Positions 1 through 10,266 of a stretch of 64,000 bases of DNA are shown piece after piece (positions within the stretch are counted from its first letter, which is position 1; each line of letters begins with the position of its first letter). The translations under genes were made by a program, and so were the position numbers. This DNA is from Actinomycetes bacterium (lineage in GTDB: Bacteria; Actinomycetota; Acidimicrobiia; Acidimicrobiales; RAAP-2). The notes below the pieces were generated by a model, which was not told the origin of the DNA, ran no database searches, and was given only the letters and a program-made list of their open reading frames with translations. The stretch lies in NCBI GenBank assembly GCA_021846325.1, contig JAJZBX010000001.1, positions 124,001-188,000 on the forward strand, given 5' to 3'.

Positions 1-1251
1 GAGCGTCAGATCATCGAGGTCGGCGAGTTCTACGAGATGGTCACGGCGCAACTCGAGTCGGCCTTCGGTCGCCGCTTCCCGCGGTGGGTGCGCGGTGAGG
101 TCTCGAAGATCTACGAGAAGACGCACCTGTACCTTGACCTGGTTGACGCGGGTTCGTCCGAGTCGGATTCGAAGCGCCCCGTGCTGAATGCACACTGCTG
201 GGCGTCCCAGTGGAATGGCCTCAAGCGGCGTCTCGCCAGTGATGGAGCGGCACTTCGCCCCGGGACCGTCGTCAACCTCTTCGGGTACGTCGACGTCTAC
301 GCGCCCTCCGGGCGCATCGGCTTCACGGTCCTCGACGTAGACGTAGCGGGACTTCTGGGTGACGTCGCCCGTCGCCGCCTCCAACTCATCGCCGGCCTTC
401 GCGACGAAGGGCTGTTCGACGCCAATCGAGGTCGACCGCTCAGTTCGGTCCCGTTGCGCGTGGGGCTCGTGGCGAGCCGACAGACCGAGGGTTTCAGTGA
501 CTTCACGGGTCAGTTGTTGCGATCTGGGCTGAGCTTCCAAGTCGTGCTCGCGAACACGCCCGTGCAGGGCGAAGCGGCACCGCCGCTCTTGGCGACGGCG
601 ATCAAGCTTCTCGACGACCAGGGGCTCGACGTCATCTGCCTCGTGCGCGGAGGTGGCTCGCGTGGGGACCTCGCGTGCTTCGATGATGAACGGGTGGCTC
701 GCGCAATTGCGGCGGCGCGCACGCCGGTGTTTACCGGGATCGGGCACACCGGCGACGAATCGGTCGCCGATCTGGTCGCCCACACGCACGCGATCACACC
801 GACCAAACTCGGCGAAGATCTGGTAAGCGGCGTGAGCGATTGGCGCCGTCGCAACGTGGTCGAGCCGGCGCGCAGGATCGCGGGCGCCACAGAATCGGTG
901 CTCGACGAAGCGTCCGAATTCTTGGGCGAACGACGGCGCACGATGATTTTCGCGGTGCGCGATCGCCTACGATCCGAGGGACGGCACCTGGCAGCGCTGC
1001 GCGACCACCTCGCGATTGGCGCCCGTCACGTGCTGGAGCGAGCCGATCACCTGCTCGAAGCTTCACGGTTGCTGCTGGTAGCGTACGACCCCCAGCGTCG
1101 CCTCGCTCAGGGCTGGTCCATCGTGACGACGTTAGATGGCACGATCGTTCACCGCGTCGGCGACGTGCGACGCGGTGACGAGGTAGCAGTTCGGGTGGTC
1201 GATGGCGTCATCGCGGCGACAGTCACGAGTGATGAAAGGGCGGAACCATGA
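1..1251 (+). CDS. xseA: Exodeoxyribonuclease VII large subunit (5' end probably outside window)
   Basis: Reading frame is open from base 1 (ERQIIEVGEFYEMVTAQLESAFGRRFPRWVRGEVSKIY) into ORF 37-1251; XseA-like OB domain and central domain (VRGGGSRGDLACFDDERVARAIAAARTPVFTGIGHTGDESVADLVA). Confidence 0.93.
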   Translation, partial: ERQIIEVGEFYEMVTAQLESAFGRRFPRWVRGEVSKIYEKTHLYLDLVDAGSSESDSKRPVLNAHCWASQWNGLKRRLASDGAALRPGTVVNLFGYVDVYAPSGRIGFTVLDVDVAGLLGDVARRRLQLIAGLRDEGLFDANRGRPLSSVPLRVGLVASRQTEGFSDFTGQLLRSGLSFQVVLANTPVQGEAAPPLLATAIKLLDDQGLDVICLVRGGGSRGDLACFDDERVARAIAAARTPVFTGIGHTGDESVADLVAHTHAITPTKLGEDLVSGVSDWRRRNVVEPARRIAGATESVLDEASEFLGERRRTMIFAVRDRLRSEGRHLAALRDHLAIGARHVLERADHLLEASRLLLVAYDPQRRLAQGWSIVTTLDGTIVHRVGDVRRGDEVAVRVVDGVIAATVTSDERAEP

Positions 1252-1460
1252 CGGTTGGTGGATGGAATGAGGCGGCTGAGGAATTGAACACTATCGTGGC
1301 GTCCTTCGATGAGGGCGAGGTTTCGGTCGACGATTTGATCGCGAAATTGGCGCGAGCGACCGAGATCATCGAGGCGCTCGACGCGCGGCTGACCGCCACT
1401 CGCGCGACCGTCGACGAACTGGCACCGCGCATTGCGCACGTGGCGGATGGTCATGAGTGA
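1248..1460 (+). CDS. xseB: Exodeoxyribonuclease VII small subunit
   Basis: 70 aa, overlaps xseA stop by 4 nt; helical XseB-like sequence (NEAAEELNTIVASFDEGEVSVDDLIAKLARATEIIEALDARL). Confidence 0.85.
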   Translation: MTVGGWNEAAEELNTIVASFDEGEVSVDDLIAKLARATEIIEALDARLTATRATVDELAPRIAHVADGHE

Positions 1461-2166
1461 CCAGCTGTACTTTCGTCAGCTGTTAGCGGGCCGTGACTTT
1501 GCCCGCGACGACGCGATCGCCGGCCAGATGGCGAACTTCGTGTACGCCTTCGGGGATCGGCAAAGCGGCGAGGCCGTCGTGGTCGATCCAGCGTACCGAC
1601 CGCGCGAGATCCTCGACGCGCTGTCCAGTGACGCGATGAGGGTGGTCGGCGTTGTGGCGACCCACTACCACGCCGACCACGTCGGCGGCAGACTGGGCAG
1701 TCACGTCATCGCCGGGCTGCAAGAGCTGCTGGAGATCACTGACGTTCCGATTCACGTGCAGGACGATGAAGCATCGTGGATCACCAGCGGTACCACGATT
1801 GGCGACCACCACCTCGTTCGCCACCAGGGTGGCGACGAACTGCGAGTAGGGGCCATCACGGCCACGTTGTTGCACACACCGGGCCATAGCGCGGGCAGTC
1901 AATGCGTGCTCGTTGATCGTCGGCTCGTGAGCGGCGACACCCTGTTCCTGGACGGATGCGGCCGTACGGACCTACCCGGCTCGAATCCGGAATTGATGTA
2001 TCGCACGCTACGTGAGACGTTGTCGAAGCTCGATGACTCGACGTGGCTGTACCCGGGCCACGACTACAGCGATCGGCCAACGGCGCAACTCGACGACGTA
2101 CGGCGTCACAATGCCGACCTCGCTCCCTTAGACCTGACGCAATGGCTAGCGACGTTCACCCGATAG
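1453..2166 (+). CDS. MBL-fold hydrolase, ETHE1/persulfide dioxygenase or glyoxalase II-like
   Basis: THYHADHVGG metal motif, HTPGHSAGS, SGDTLFLDGCGRTDLPG, LYPGHDYSDRPT. Confidence 0.8.
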   Translation: MSDQLYFRQLLAGRDFARDDAIAGQMANFVYAFGDRQSGEAVVVDPAYRPREILDALSSDAMRVVGVVATHYHADHVGGRLGSHVIAGLQELLEITDVPIHVQDDEASWITSGTTIGDHHLVRHQGGDELRVGAITATLLHTPGHSAGSQCVLVDRRLVSGDTLFLDGCGRTDLPGSNPELMYRTLRETLSKLDDSTWLYPGHDYSDRPTAQLDDVRRHNADLAPLDLTQWLATFTR

Positions 2167-3380
2167 TTGCCCTCGACCCGACCAGCCACGTCGTGGTGGT
2201 CGGTGCTGGTCTGGCCGGCTGGCGACTGGTCGAGGCGCTGCGCCGCGATGGCTTCACCGGTCGGGTGACGGTAATCGGCGACGAACCGCATCACCCGTAC
2301 GATCGGCCGCCGCTGTCCAAACAAGTGCTCGCTGGAAGGATGGGAGCGTTCGATACTGGGTTGGCTCGCCACGATTCGCCTACCGACGTCGACTGGCGTC
2401 TCGGCGTCGCGGCGGTGAGCCTTGACGTTGGGAGCCGCACCGTGGGACTCGCCGATGGCACGACGATCACCGGGACCCACGTCGCCATCGCAACGGGTGC
2501 GCGTGCTCGTACCATAACGACGTCCGCGGGCGCCCAGGTTCACGCGTTGCGTACGCGAGACGACGTCGTGCGGCTGAATGATGACGTCATGGGTTCAAGC
2601 GACCAGGCAACGGTAGCCGTCATTGGTGGCGGCTTCATCGGGGCCGAAGTCGCAACGTCGTTGCGAGGGCGGGGACTGGAAGTGGTGGTGTTGGAGATGT
2701 TGGCGCGGCCTCTGGTTCGCGTGGTTGGCGACGACGTCTCAAGGTGGTTAGAACATCTGCCGGGCGCCGTCGGCGTTGAGTTGCGCACGAGTCAGACCGT
2801 CCTCGATGTCGAGTCAGCGGGCAGTAGCCTTCGCGTGCGCTTAGGTGGTGGCGATGACGTCGTTGCGTCGGTCGTGGTCGCCGGTGTGGGTGCCGAGACC
2901 AACGTTGACTGGCTTTCCGGATCCGGATTGACCGTCGACAACGGTGTGGTGGTTGACGAGAACCTGCAAGCGGCTCGCGGGATCGCCGCGCTGGGCGACG
3001 TCGCTCGCTTCGCCTGGCAGGGCCCGGTCGGGCCCGAAGTGGTGCGCATCGAACACTGGCAAGTCGCGAACGACCACGCGACGCAGTTAGCCCACGTGTG
3101 GATGACCGGCACGTCGGCGCCAACGCCGCTCGTGCCGTACTTCTGGTCGGACCAGTACGGAAAAAAGATCCAGTTGTTGGGGCATCCCAACCCGCACGAC
3201 GAGGTGGTGCGAGTCTTCGCTGACGACGCGGGACGTTGGCTAGCCCTCTATCACCGTTTCGGTGTGGTCTCCGGCGTCGTCGCGTTGAGCTATCCGCGAG
3301 GACTCATGCTCGCCAAGCCACTCTTGCAGGTGCCGACGACGATCGATCGGGCACTCGAACGTGCGCCGTGGACACAGTAG
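2142..3380 (+). CDS. FAD-dependent NAD(P)H oxidoreductase (ferredoxin reductase-like)
   Basis: VVVGAGLAGWRLVEALRRDGFTGRVTVIGDEPHHPYDRPPLSK, second Rossmann VAVIGGGFIGAEVATSL, GDVARF motif. ORF opens at 2043 but the ATG at 2142 fits better. Confidence 0.85.
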   Translation: MASDVHPIVALDPTSHVVVVGAGLAGWRLVEALRRDGFTGRVTVIGDEPHHPYDRPPLSKQVLAGRMGAFDTGLARHDSPTDVDWRLGVAAVSLDVGSRTVGLADGTTITGTHVAIATGARARTITTSAGAQVHALRTRDDVVRLNDDVMGSSDQATVAVIGGGFIGAEVATSLRGRGLEVVVLEMLARPLVRVVGDDVSRWLEHLPGAVGVELRTSQTVLDVESAGSSLRVRLGGGDDVVASVVVAGVGAETNVDWLSGSGLTVDNGVVVDENLQAARGIAALGDVARFAWQGPVGPEVVRIEHWQVANDHATQLAHVWMTGTSAPTPLVPYFWSDQYGKKIQLLGHPNPHDEVVRVFADDAGRWLALYHRFGVVSGVVALSYPRGLMLAKPLLQVPTTIDRALERAPWTQ

Positions 3381-4832
3381 TCAAAACGTAACGGCGCTGA
3401 GCTCGGGGATCGTGCGCTCGACTCGGGCGACGATGGTGCGCCACTGGTCTCGCTGGGCGGACCGGGTCGCTTCGTCGAGCGTCGGTTCGACGGTCGCGAC
3501 CGGTTGCCACAGTGTTTCGACCTCGTCGATGGAGAGCTGACCCGCGCCGACCAACGCCATCAGGCCGACGCCGCGCGTCGTGGCTTCACGCTCGGGCGAG
3601 ACCGCCACGGGCCGACCCGTCACGTCCGCGAGACACTGCACCAAGAATGCGTTACTCGACATCCCGCCGTCAACGCGCAATTCGCGCAGGCGCGTTGCGG
3701 TCTCGTGTTCGGCGGCGTCCACCAAGTCGGCAGCGCGGTGGGCGATGCCTTCGAGCGTCGCGCGAACGAGGTGCGCACGAGTGGTGCCTCTGGTCAGCCC
3801 AAAGAAGCCACCGCGAGCGCCAAAGTCCCAATACGGGGTGCCGAGGCCAACGAGTGCTGGCACGAACCACACACCTTCTGACGACGGGATCGAGCGAGCG
3901 AGCGCCTCGCTCGCTGGCGCGTTGTCCAAGACCCCAATGCCGTCGATGAGCCAGTCGATGGCTGAACCGGCGGCCAGCACGATTCCCTCCAGTCCCCACG
4001 TGATCACACCGTCTTGACTTCGCGCGACGATGGGAAAGCAGCCGGAATCGTACGGGGTCATCGCTACGGGCGTTCGCTCGTCGTAGGCCATATTGAGCAT
4101 GGCGCCCGTGCCGAAGGTGATCTTGGCTCCCGTACGCACCACCGACTGGCCAAACATCGACGCCGACTGGTCGCCGACCAGCGCGGTAATTGGCGGCGAG
4201 CCGGGCAGCGCCGTCGCGACGCCGTGCACGCCAATGGTGTCAACGATGCGCGGCATCATTGATTCGGGCAGTCCGAGGAGTTCGAGCGTCGACTCATCCC
4301 AATGGTCGACGCTCGTGGTGACCAGTCCAGTGATCGCCGCATTGGAGCGATCCGTGACGTGGTCGTGCCCCTGGGTCAACAGCCACGTAACCCACGTTTC
4401 GATCGTCGCGAACCGTAAGTCGACGGTGTTGTGATCCGCGGCCCGGCGGAGCCAAGCAGCTTTGGTGGCCGATTGATTGGGCGCGAGTCGCAGCCCGCTG
4501 GACTGCAGCACGAGGCAGTCGAGCACCGTTCGTAGGTCCTGCCAACCCAACGTCGGTCCCACTGGCGAGCCGCTCACTGGATCGAACAACAACGTCGTCG
4601 CCCGTTGATTGGTCACCCCAACGGCATCGCAGGGCCCACCATCGGCCAGGGTTTGGCCCGCGAGTTCTATGACCGCGCGTCCGATTTCGGCGGCGTCGAG
4701 TTCCACCTCGCCGGGCGCGCGCGAGGTGATGGTGAGATTGCGTTGGTGGACGTGTGAAACCACGCCGGTCAAGGAGACCAGGGCCGTGCGCACCGACGAG
4801 GTGCCAACGTCGATCGCCAGTGCCTTCACCAC
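3381..4832 (-). CDS. glpK: FGGY-family carbohydrate kinase, glycerol kinase-like
   Basis: AIDVGTSSVRTALV N-terminus, GVTNQRATTLLFD, TFGTGAMLNM, DGGMSSNAFLVQCLADVTGRPV; adjacent to glpD. Confidence 0.78.
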   Translation of the reverse strand: MVKALAIDVGTSSVRTALVSLTGVVSHVHQRNLTITSRAPGEVELDAAEIGRAVIELAGQTLADGGPCDAVGVTNQRATTLLFDPVSGSPVGPTLGWQDLRTVLDCLVLQSSGLRLAPNQSATKAAWLRRAADHNTVDLRFATIETWVTWLLTQGHDHVTDRSNAAITGLVTTSVDHWDESTLELLGLPESMMPRIVDTIGVHGVATALPGSPPITALVGDQSASMFGQSVVRTGAKITFGTGAMLNMAYDERTPVAMTPYDSGCFPIVARSQDGVITWGLEGIVLAAGSAIDWLIDGIGVLDNAPASEALARSIPSSEGVWFVPALVGLGTPYWDFGARGGFFGLTRGTTRAHLVRATLEGIAHRAADLVDAAEHETATRLRELRVDGGMSSNAFLVQCLADVTGRPVAVSPEREATTRGVGLMALVGAGQLSIDEVETLWQPVATVEPTLDEATRSAQRDQWRTIVARVERTIPELSAVTF

Positions 4833-6274
4833 GGCTCACCCCCGAGTCCCAGCACACCGGGATTGAAGAGATTAGTGGGGTCGAGGACACCCTTGATGGC
4901 GCGCAACACGTCAAAGGATCGGCCGAGGGCATCGGGCATGAATCTCGCGCGGTTGCGACCAACGCCGTGGTGATGACTGAGCGAGCCACCTCGGGCGAGA
5001 GCGGTCGTCGTTGCCACGTCCCACGCGGCGCGATAGTAGGGCGTTGGATCGCCGTCGGGTCGACCGGCGAACGTGAAGTAGAGACACGCGCCGTCAACGT
5101 ACGCGTGGGACTGATGAACTGACGCGACGAGCGTGGGCGTGAGCGACCGCAGTGAGGCGAGGACCGCGGTGCGCAGGTCGGTGAGCACTGACCATGGCCC
5201 GGCGACTTCGATGGTGTCGACGACGATGCCGGCGTCCCAGAGCGGCGACAGCGCGCTGACGTCGTTTCGCCGCTTGAGCCAGCGCCCGACCAGCGCGTCA
5301 TCGAGTCGTTGTGCCCCGGCCGTCGCCGATTCCACCACGGCGATCGTGGCGTCGACGAATGGCGCCGGACCCTCGTCGAGGACCGTGAGCACGCAGGCAT
5401 CGACCTCGAAGGTGCGCAGCGATTCGATCTCGTCGTAAAGGCGCAGCACCGCCGGGTGCGCGTCACGTTGCACGATCACGCGGCACGCGTCCATGCCCTC
5501 GTCGAAACTGGGAAAGGCTAGGGCGACGCGTCTTTCGAACTCCGGCCGCGGTCGCATCACGAGCGTCGCCTCGGTGATCACGCCCAGCGTGCCTTCGGAA
5601 CCGACGAAGAGTTGGACGAGGTCTGGTCCCGTCGCGTGTCGTGGGCCGCGATCACCCACCGGCACGACGTCACCCGAGGCAAGCACCACGGTGAGCGAGC
5701 GCACGAGGTCCTCAATCTTGCCGTAGCGGTTCGAATACTGTCCAGCGCCGCGGCAGGCCAACCAGCCCCCAACCGTCGACAACTCGAACGACTGTGGAAA
5801 ATGTCCAACCGTGAAGCCCTCAGCGTTCACCGTTCGCTCGAGATCGGGACCGAAGACCCCGGCCTCGACGGTGACGGTTCCCGAGACGACGTCGCAGGCA
5901 GTCACCCGATTGAGTCCAGTGAGGTCGAGGGCGATCCCCCCCGTCGGGGCCACGGCGCCACCCTCGACACCCGATCGCCCCCCCTGGGCCGTCACGGCGA
6001 CACCGTGGCGGGACGCGATGAGAATGGTTTCGCGAACCTCGGCGGTCGATCGTGGCGAGACGACCACGCCGGGCCAGCGCGCGACGACGCCGCGATTGGC
6101 GTCGGCGAGCGACAGGGGCCACCAGTCACGGCCGTGTTCGGCGCGCTGCCGGGCGTCGACGCTCGCGGGGATTCCGGCGCGCTCGAGGGCTCGCCAGACG
6201 GCGTCGTCGATGGGGGCGGGAGCGTCCTGGACGACACTGGCCGGATACGCGCTCGGCGGCGTCGGGCGAGTCAT
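4826..6274 (-). CDS. FAD-binding oxidase of the alkylglycerone-phosphate synthase (AGPS) family
   Basis: GRSGVEGG, GHFPQSFELSTVGGWLACRGAGQYSNRYGKIEDLV, GSEGTLGVITEATL, GGSLSHHHGVGRNR; AGPS-type signatures. Confidence 0.8.
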   Translation of the reverse strand: MTRPTPPSAYPASVVQDAPAPIDDAVWRALERAGIPASVDARQRAEHGRDWWPLSLADANRGVVARWPGVVVSPRSTAEVRETILIASRHGVAVTAQGGRSGVEGGAVAPTGGIALDLTGLNRVTACDVVSGTVTVEAGVFGPDLERTVNAEGFTVGHFPQSFELSTVGGWLACRGAGQYSNRYGKIEDLVRSLTVVLASGDVVPVGDRGPRHATGPDLVQLFVGSEGTLGVITEATLVMRPRPEFERRVALAFPSFDEGMDACRVIVQRDAHPAVLRLYDEIESLRTFEVDACVLTVLDEGPAPFVDATIAVVESATAGAQRLDDALVGRWLKRRNDVSALSPLWDAGIVVDTIEVAGPWSVLTDLRTAVLASLRSLTPTLVASVHQSHAYVDGACLYFTFAGRPDGDPTPYYRAAWDVATTTALARGGSLSHHHGVGRNRARFMPDALGRSFDVLRAIKGVLDPTNLFNPGVLGLGGEPW

Positions 6275-7908
6275 CAGGGCACGTCCACGGGTAAGCCAGC
6301 ACGACTGAATTCGTGGTGCACGAGCTCTCGATACGCGGCGACCTCCGCATCGATTCGCTGGTCGTCCCAACCCAACGCAGCGCCGACGGCACGCGCCACG
6401 ATTGGCGCCGCCTCGAGCGTCGCGCGAGCGTCGTGCAGATGGGCGCGCGTGCGACGACTGAGCAGATCAATGAGCGACGTTGCCATTTCGAAGCGCGTGG
6501 CGTAGACATATTCGGCGAGCCGGTAGGGCTGTTGGCGTATTGGTTGTTCGCCCAGCGCGGGATCTTCGTGAATCATGGCGAGAATCACGGAGGCGTCTTC
6601 GCCGTATCGACGATAGAGATGGGTCTCGAGGTCCGTCGTGGGTCGCCAGGAACCGGTGCCGTGAAAGCGAAGCGCCTTGGTTCGTACCGGCGTGCGACCG
6701 ACGTAGCGACCAAGAGCGTCGACGGCGTCTTGGGCCATTTGGCGATAGGTCGTCCACTTGCCGCCGGTGACGTGGATGACGCCATCGCCCGAGTCCGTCA
6801 CGCGGTGACGGCGTGAGAGGTCGCTCGTTCGAGCGGAGATCGTCTGGCCGAGCGGTGGCGTGAGCAGGGGCCGAAGTCCGGCCCAGACCCCCGTGACATC
6901 GTCAATGGTCAACGCGGAATCGGTTGACGCGTTGACCGCGTCGAGTAGGTAGTTGACGTCGTCGGGCGTGCACGCGGGATCGTTGAGGTCTCCGTCGTAG
7001 GCGGTGTCAGTCGTGCCAACGAACGTGTACGGTGCGTCTTCGAACGGCACGACGAAGATGCTTCGACGATCGTTCGGCACGGCGAGGACGGCGGCCGCCA
7101 TCGCGGGGAGTCGGGCGCTGGCCACCGAAATGTGGACGCCCTTAGCGGGGGTAATGGTTGCTGCGGGCTGGCTTTGTGACATCGCGATGACTTCATCCGC
7201 CCAGACACCCGTGGCGTTGACGACACTGTGTGTCGTGATACTGAAGGTTTCGCCGGTTTTCGCGTCGCGCGCACGCACCGCGCCAACCCGGCCGTCTGGC
7301 CCATGTTCGACGCCGATTGCGCTCACGTAGTTGGCAACGGTGGCGTCGAAGTCCAGTGCCGCCGTGCGCGCCGCAATCAACGCGACCCGGGCGTCGTCGC
7401 CGCGTGCGTCGTAGTAGAGAAACCCCGCCACCAGGCGATCAGTCCGCAGGGTCGGGAACATCGAGGCGGCCTCGTGGCGCGAGATCTTGCGATGCCGATG
7501 TCCGATGCGCCAGCCACCCGCTAGGTCATAGAGCCACAGGGCCGTCGCGTACCCCCGGACGATGGTGCGCGACGCGACGCCGTTGGATCCGAAGAGGGGG
7601 ATGAGAAATGGTAGCGGTCGCACTAGAAATGGCGCGTTCTCGAGGAGTCGCTGGCGCTCTCGGAGGTTTTCGTAGACCAGACGAAACTCGCGTTGCTGCA
7701 GATAGCGAAGCCCGCCGTGCACCATCTTGGAGGATTTGGAGCTCGTGCCCGATGCCAAATCGCCACCGTCAATCAACGCCACACGCAGTCCGCGCGAAGC
7801 CGCATCGAGGGCGACACCCGCCCCCGTCATACCGGCACCGATCACGACGACGTCGAAGGTCAACGCACGCAGGGCGGCGATTGATGCATCGCGGTCGAAG
7901 GAAGTCAT
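6274..7908 (-). CDS. glpD: Glycerol-3-phosphate dehydrogenase (FAD)
   Basis: VVVIGAGMTGAGVALDAASRGLRVALIDGGDLASGTSSKSSKMVHGGLRYLQQREFRLVYE; stop overlaps start of the AGPS-like gene. Confidence 0.92.
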   Translation of the reverse strand: MTSFDRDASIAALRALTFDVVVIGAGMTGAGVALDAASRGLRVALIDGGDLASGTSSKSSKMVHGGLRYLQQREFRLVYENLRERQRLLENAPFLVRPLPFLIPLFGSNGVASRTIVRGYATALWLYDLAGGWRIGHRHRKISRHEAASMFPTLRTDRLVAGFLYYDARGDDARVALIAARTAALDFDATVANYVSAIGVEHGPDGRVGAVRARDAKTGETFSITTHSVVNATGVWADEVIAMSQSQPAATITPAKGVHISVASARLPAMAAAVLAVPNDRRSIFVVPFEDAPYTFVGTTDTAYDGDLNDPACTPDDVNYLLDAVNASTDSALTIDDVTGVWAGLRPLLTPPLGQTISARTSDLSRRHRVTDSGDGVIHVTGGKWTTYRQMAQDAVDALGRYVGRTPVRTKALRFHGTGSWRPTTDLETHLYRRYGEDASVILAMIHEDPALGEQPIRQQPYRLAEYVYATRFEMATSLIDLLSRRTRAHLHDARATLEAAPIVARAVGAALGWDDQRIDAEVAAYRELVHHEFSRAGLPVDVP

Positions 7909-7949
7909 GGCGCAATGTTCGCACATCGACAAGCGGTAACTTGCGTGGT

Positions 7950-9119
7950 ATGGACTTTGAGCTGAGTGACGAACATCGGGGTCTGCGCGAAACGGTGCGC
8001 CGACTGGCCCAAGACAAGATTAAACCGCGAGCGAGGCAAATCGACGCCACGGGGGAGTACCCCCAGGACATCTTCGACGAGTTTAAACGGGCCGACCTGC
8101 TCGGACTGTGCATTCCCGAGGAGTACGGCGGGTCCGGGGCGGGAATCATGGGGTTGGCGATCGCCATTGAAGAGGTGACCAAGTACTCCAACGTGCTCGG
8201 GCTCATGCTGCTGCTCACGCGACTGCCGACGGGACCCATCATGATCGCCGGTACCGAAGAGCAGAAGCTTTGCTACCTGCCCGGCATCGCCAGTGGCAGT
8301 GCCCGAGCTTCGTTCTGCCTCTCCGAACCCGGCGCCGGATCCGACGTCGCCGGCATGCAAACGCGCGTCACGCCAGATCCTGACGTGCCCGGTGGCTACA
8401 TTCTGAACGGCACGAAGTCGTGGATCTCGGGGGGCAAACAGGCCGATTGGTTCACGGTGTTCGCCAAGATGGGCGACCCGTCGTCGAGACTCCACTCGAA
8501 TATCGGAGGTTTCATCGTCGACGCGACGACGGCTGGCGTGAGTCGGCCGCGCGTGGACAAGAAGATGGGGGTCAAGGGCATCGACACGGCCGACATTGTC
8601 TTTGAGGATGTGCGAGTCGGACCCGACCAGGTGATCGGTGGCGGCTTCGCGTTGGCGATGCAGTCGCTCAATGCGATGCGTCCGATCGTCGCGGCGCGAG
8701 GCATCGGCCTGGCCGAAGGCGCGCTGATGTACGCGACCGAGTACGTCAAGAACCGCCCGGCGTTCACCAAGACGATCGCGGAGTTTCAGGGCATCCAGTG
8801 GGAGATCGCCAAGTGCGCCACGGAGATTGAGGCGGCGCGCCTGCTCACGTATCGGGCGGCGTGGCTCGCCGACCAAGGGAAATTTACCAAGGAGTTCGTG
8901 CCGTACCTCTCGATGTGTAAGTACTACGCCTCGGAGGTCGCCGTCAAGGCGTCGGGACTGGCCGTGCAGCTTCTGGGAGCCGCCGGCTATATGGAGGAGC
9001 ACCCCACCGAGCTGTACTACCGCGACGCCCGTCAGTTGACGATCGTCGAGGGAACGTCCCAGGTCCAGCTTGGCCTGATCGCCAGGGGCGTGCTCGGTCA
9101 CGACCTCTGGTGGGACTGA
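7950..9119 (+). CDS. Acyl-CoA dehydrogenase
   Basis: MDFELSDEHRGLRETVRRLAQDKI, CLSEPGAGSDVAGMQT, YYRDARQLTIVEGTSQVQ. Confidence 0.93.
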   Translation: MDFELSDEHRGLRETVRRLAQDKIKPRARQIDATGEYPQDIFDEFKRADLLGLCIPEEYGGSGAGIMGLAIAIEEVTKYSNVLGLMLLLTRLPTGPIMIAGTEEQKLCYLPGIASGSARASFCLSEPGAGSDVAGMQTRVTPDPDVPGGYILNGTKSWISGGKQADWFTVFAKMGDPSSRLHSNIGGFIVDATTAGVSRPRVDKKMGVKGIDTADIVFEDVRVGPDQVIGGGFALAMQSLNAMRPIVAARGIGLAEGALMYATEYVKNRPAFTKTIAEFQGIQWEIAKCATEIEAARLLTYRAAWLADQGKFTKEFVPYLSMCKYYASEVAVKASGLAVQLLGAAGYMEEHPTELYYRDARQLTIVEGTSQVQLGLIARGVLGHDLWWD

Positions 9120-10261
9120 TCGGCTCACCGGTGGGACCGCTGGACGGGCTGAAAGTTCTCGAACTGGCGGGAATCGGTCCGGCACCCTACGCCTGCATGC
9201 TGCTCGCCGATCTCGGGGCTGACGTGTTGCGTCTCGAACGCGGTGACGCCGACGCGAAAGACGTCTTCACCTGGGACTTACTTGCGCGATCGAGGCCGTC
9301 GGTAGCGGTCGACCTGAAGAACGCCGCTGGCCGCCAGCTCGTACTGCGCCTCGCCGAACGAGCCGACGTGCTGATCGAAGGATTTCGTCCAGGTGTCGCC
9401 GAGCGGCTAGGTCTGGGACCCGACGACGTGGCCGCGCGAAACCCCCAGCTCGTCTACGGCCGCATGACCGGGTACGGACAGGATGGCGTGCTCGCGCCGC
9501 GGGCCGGTCACGACATCAACTACATCGCCCTGTCGGGGGCACTCTGGATGATTGGACGCGCGGGCGATCGTCCGGTTCCACCGCTCAACCTGGTCGGCGA
9601 CTTCGGTGGCGGATCGCTCTTCTTGCTCTTCGGGGTGCTGGCGGCGGTCCTTCACGCTCGTGCGAGTGGTGAGGGCCAGGTCGTGGACGCAGCCATGGTC
9701 GACGGGTCGGCGTCGATGTTGACCATGGCGCACGCGTTCATGAACCTCGGCTACTGGCGTGAAGAGCGCGGCGCCAACATCCTCGATTCCGGTGCACCGT
9801 TTTACGAGGTCTACGAAACGAGTGACGGACGCTACATTGCCGTTGGCGCTATCGAGCCTCAGTTCTACGCCGAACTCTTGCGCGGACTAGCCATCGATCC
9901 GGCGTCGCTGCCCCCGCAGATGGATCGCGATGCGTGGCCGATGGTCAAAGAGCGTCTCGCGGCCGCGTTCATCACCAAGACGCGCGACCAGTGGGAATCC
10001 ATATTCGCCGGCACCGACGCCTGCGTCACGCCCGTACTGTCGCCGCGCGAGGCCGCCGCCCATCCGGCGAACGTGGCCCGACGGGTCTTCGAGGTCGACG
10101 GGACGATTCAACCGAGTCCCGCACCGAGATTTTCCAAGACGCCCGGTGCGATCGGTGACCCTCCCGGGTTGGCGGGGTCGGGAACCCGAGCTGGTTTGAG
10201 CCGCTGGGGGGTTGACGAGGGCGAGCAGGCGTCCTTCCGAAACGCCGGGGCCTTCGGGTAG
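9110..10261 (+). CDS. CaiB/BaiF-family CoA transferase (alpha-methylacyl-CoA racemase-like)
   Basis: LDGLKVLELAGIGPAPYACMLLADLGADVLRLER, VDLKNAAGRQLVLRLAERADVLIEGFRPGV, GYGQDG. GTG at 9131 may be the true start. Confidence 0.88.
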   Translation: MGLIGSPVGPLDGLKVLELAGIGPAPYACMLLADLGADVLRLERGDADAKDVFTWDLLARSRPSVAVDLKNAAGRQLVLRLAERADVLIEGFRPGVAERLGLGPDDVAARNPQLVYGRMTGYGQDGVLAPRAGHDINYIALSGALWMIGRAGDRPVPPLNLVGDFGGGSLFLLFGVLAAVLHARASGEGQVVDAAMVDGSASMLTMAHAFMNLGYWREERGANILDSGAPFYEVYETSDGRYIAVGAIEPQFYAELLRGLAIDPASLPPQMDRDAWPMVKERLAAAFITKTRDQWESIFAGTDACVTPVLSPREAAAHPANVARRVFEVDGTIQPSPAPRFSKTPGAIGDPPGLAGSGTRAGLSRWGVDEGEQASFRNAGAFG

Positions 10262-10266
10262 TCCGA

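Noticed and set aside
4294-5466. 390-aa minus-strand ORF overlapping glpK and the AGPS-like gene
   Set aside because: Out of frame with two well-supported genes on the same strand; Arg/Ser/Pro-rich product without domains.
5612-6505. 297-aa plus-strand ORF opposite AGPS/glpD
   Set aside because: Antisense shadow of confidently assigned genes.
7905-9185. 426-aa minus-strand ORF opposite the acyl-CoA dehydrogenase
   Set aside because: Classic high-GC antisense shadow ORF; the plus strand encodes a clear full-length enzyme and the antisense product has low-complexity, charged composition.
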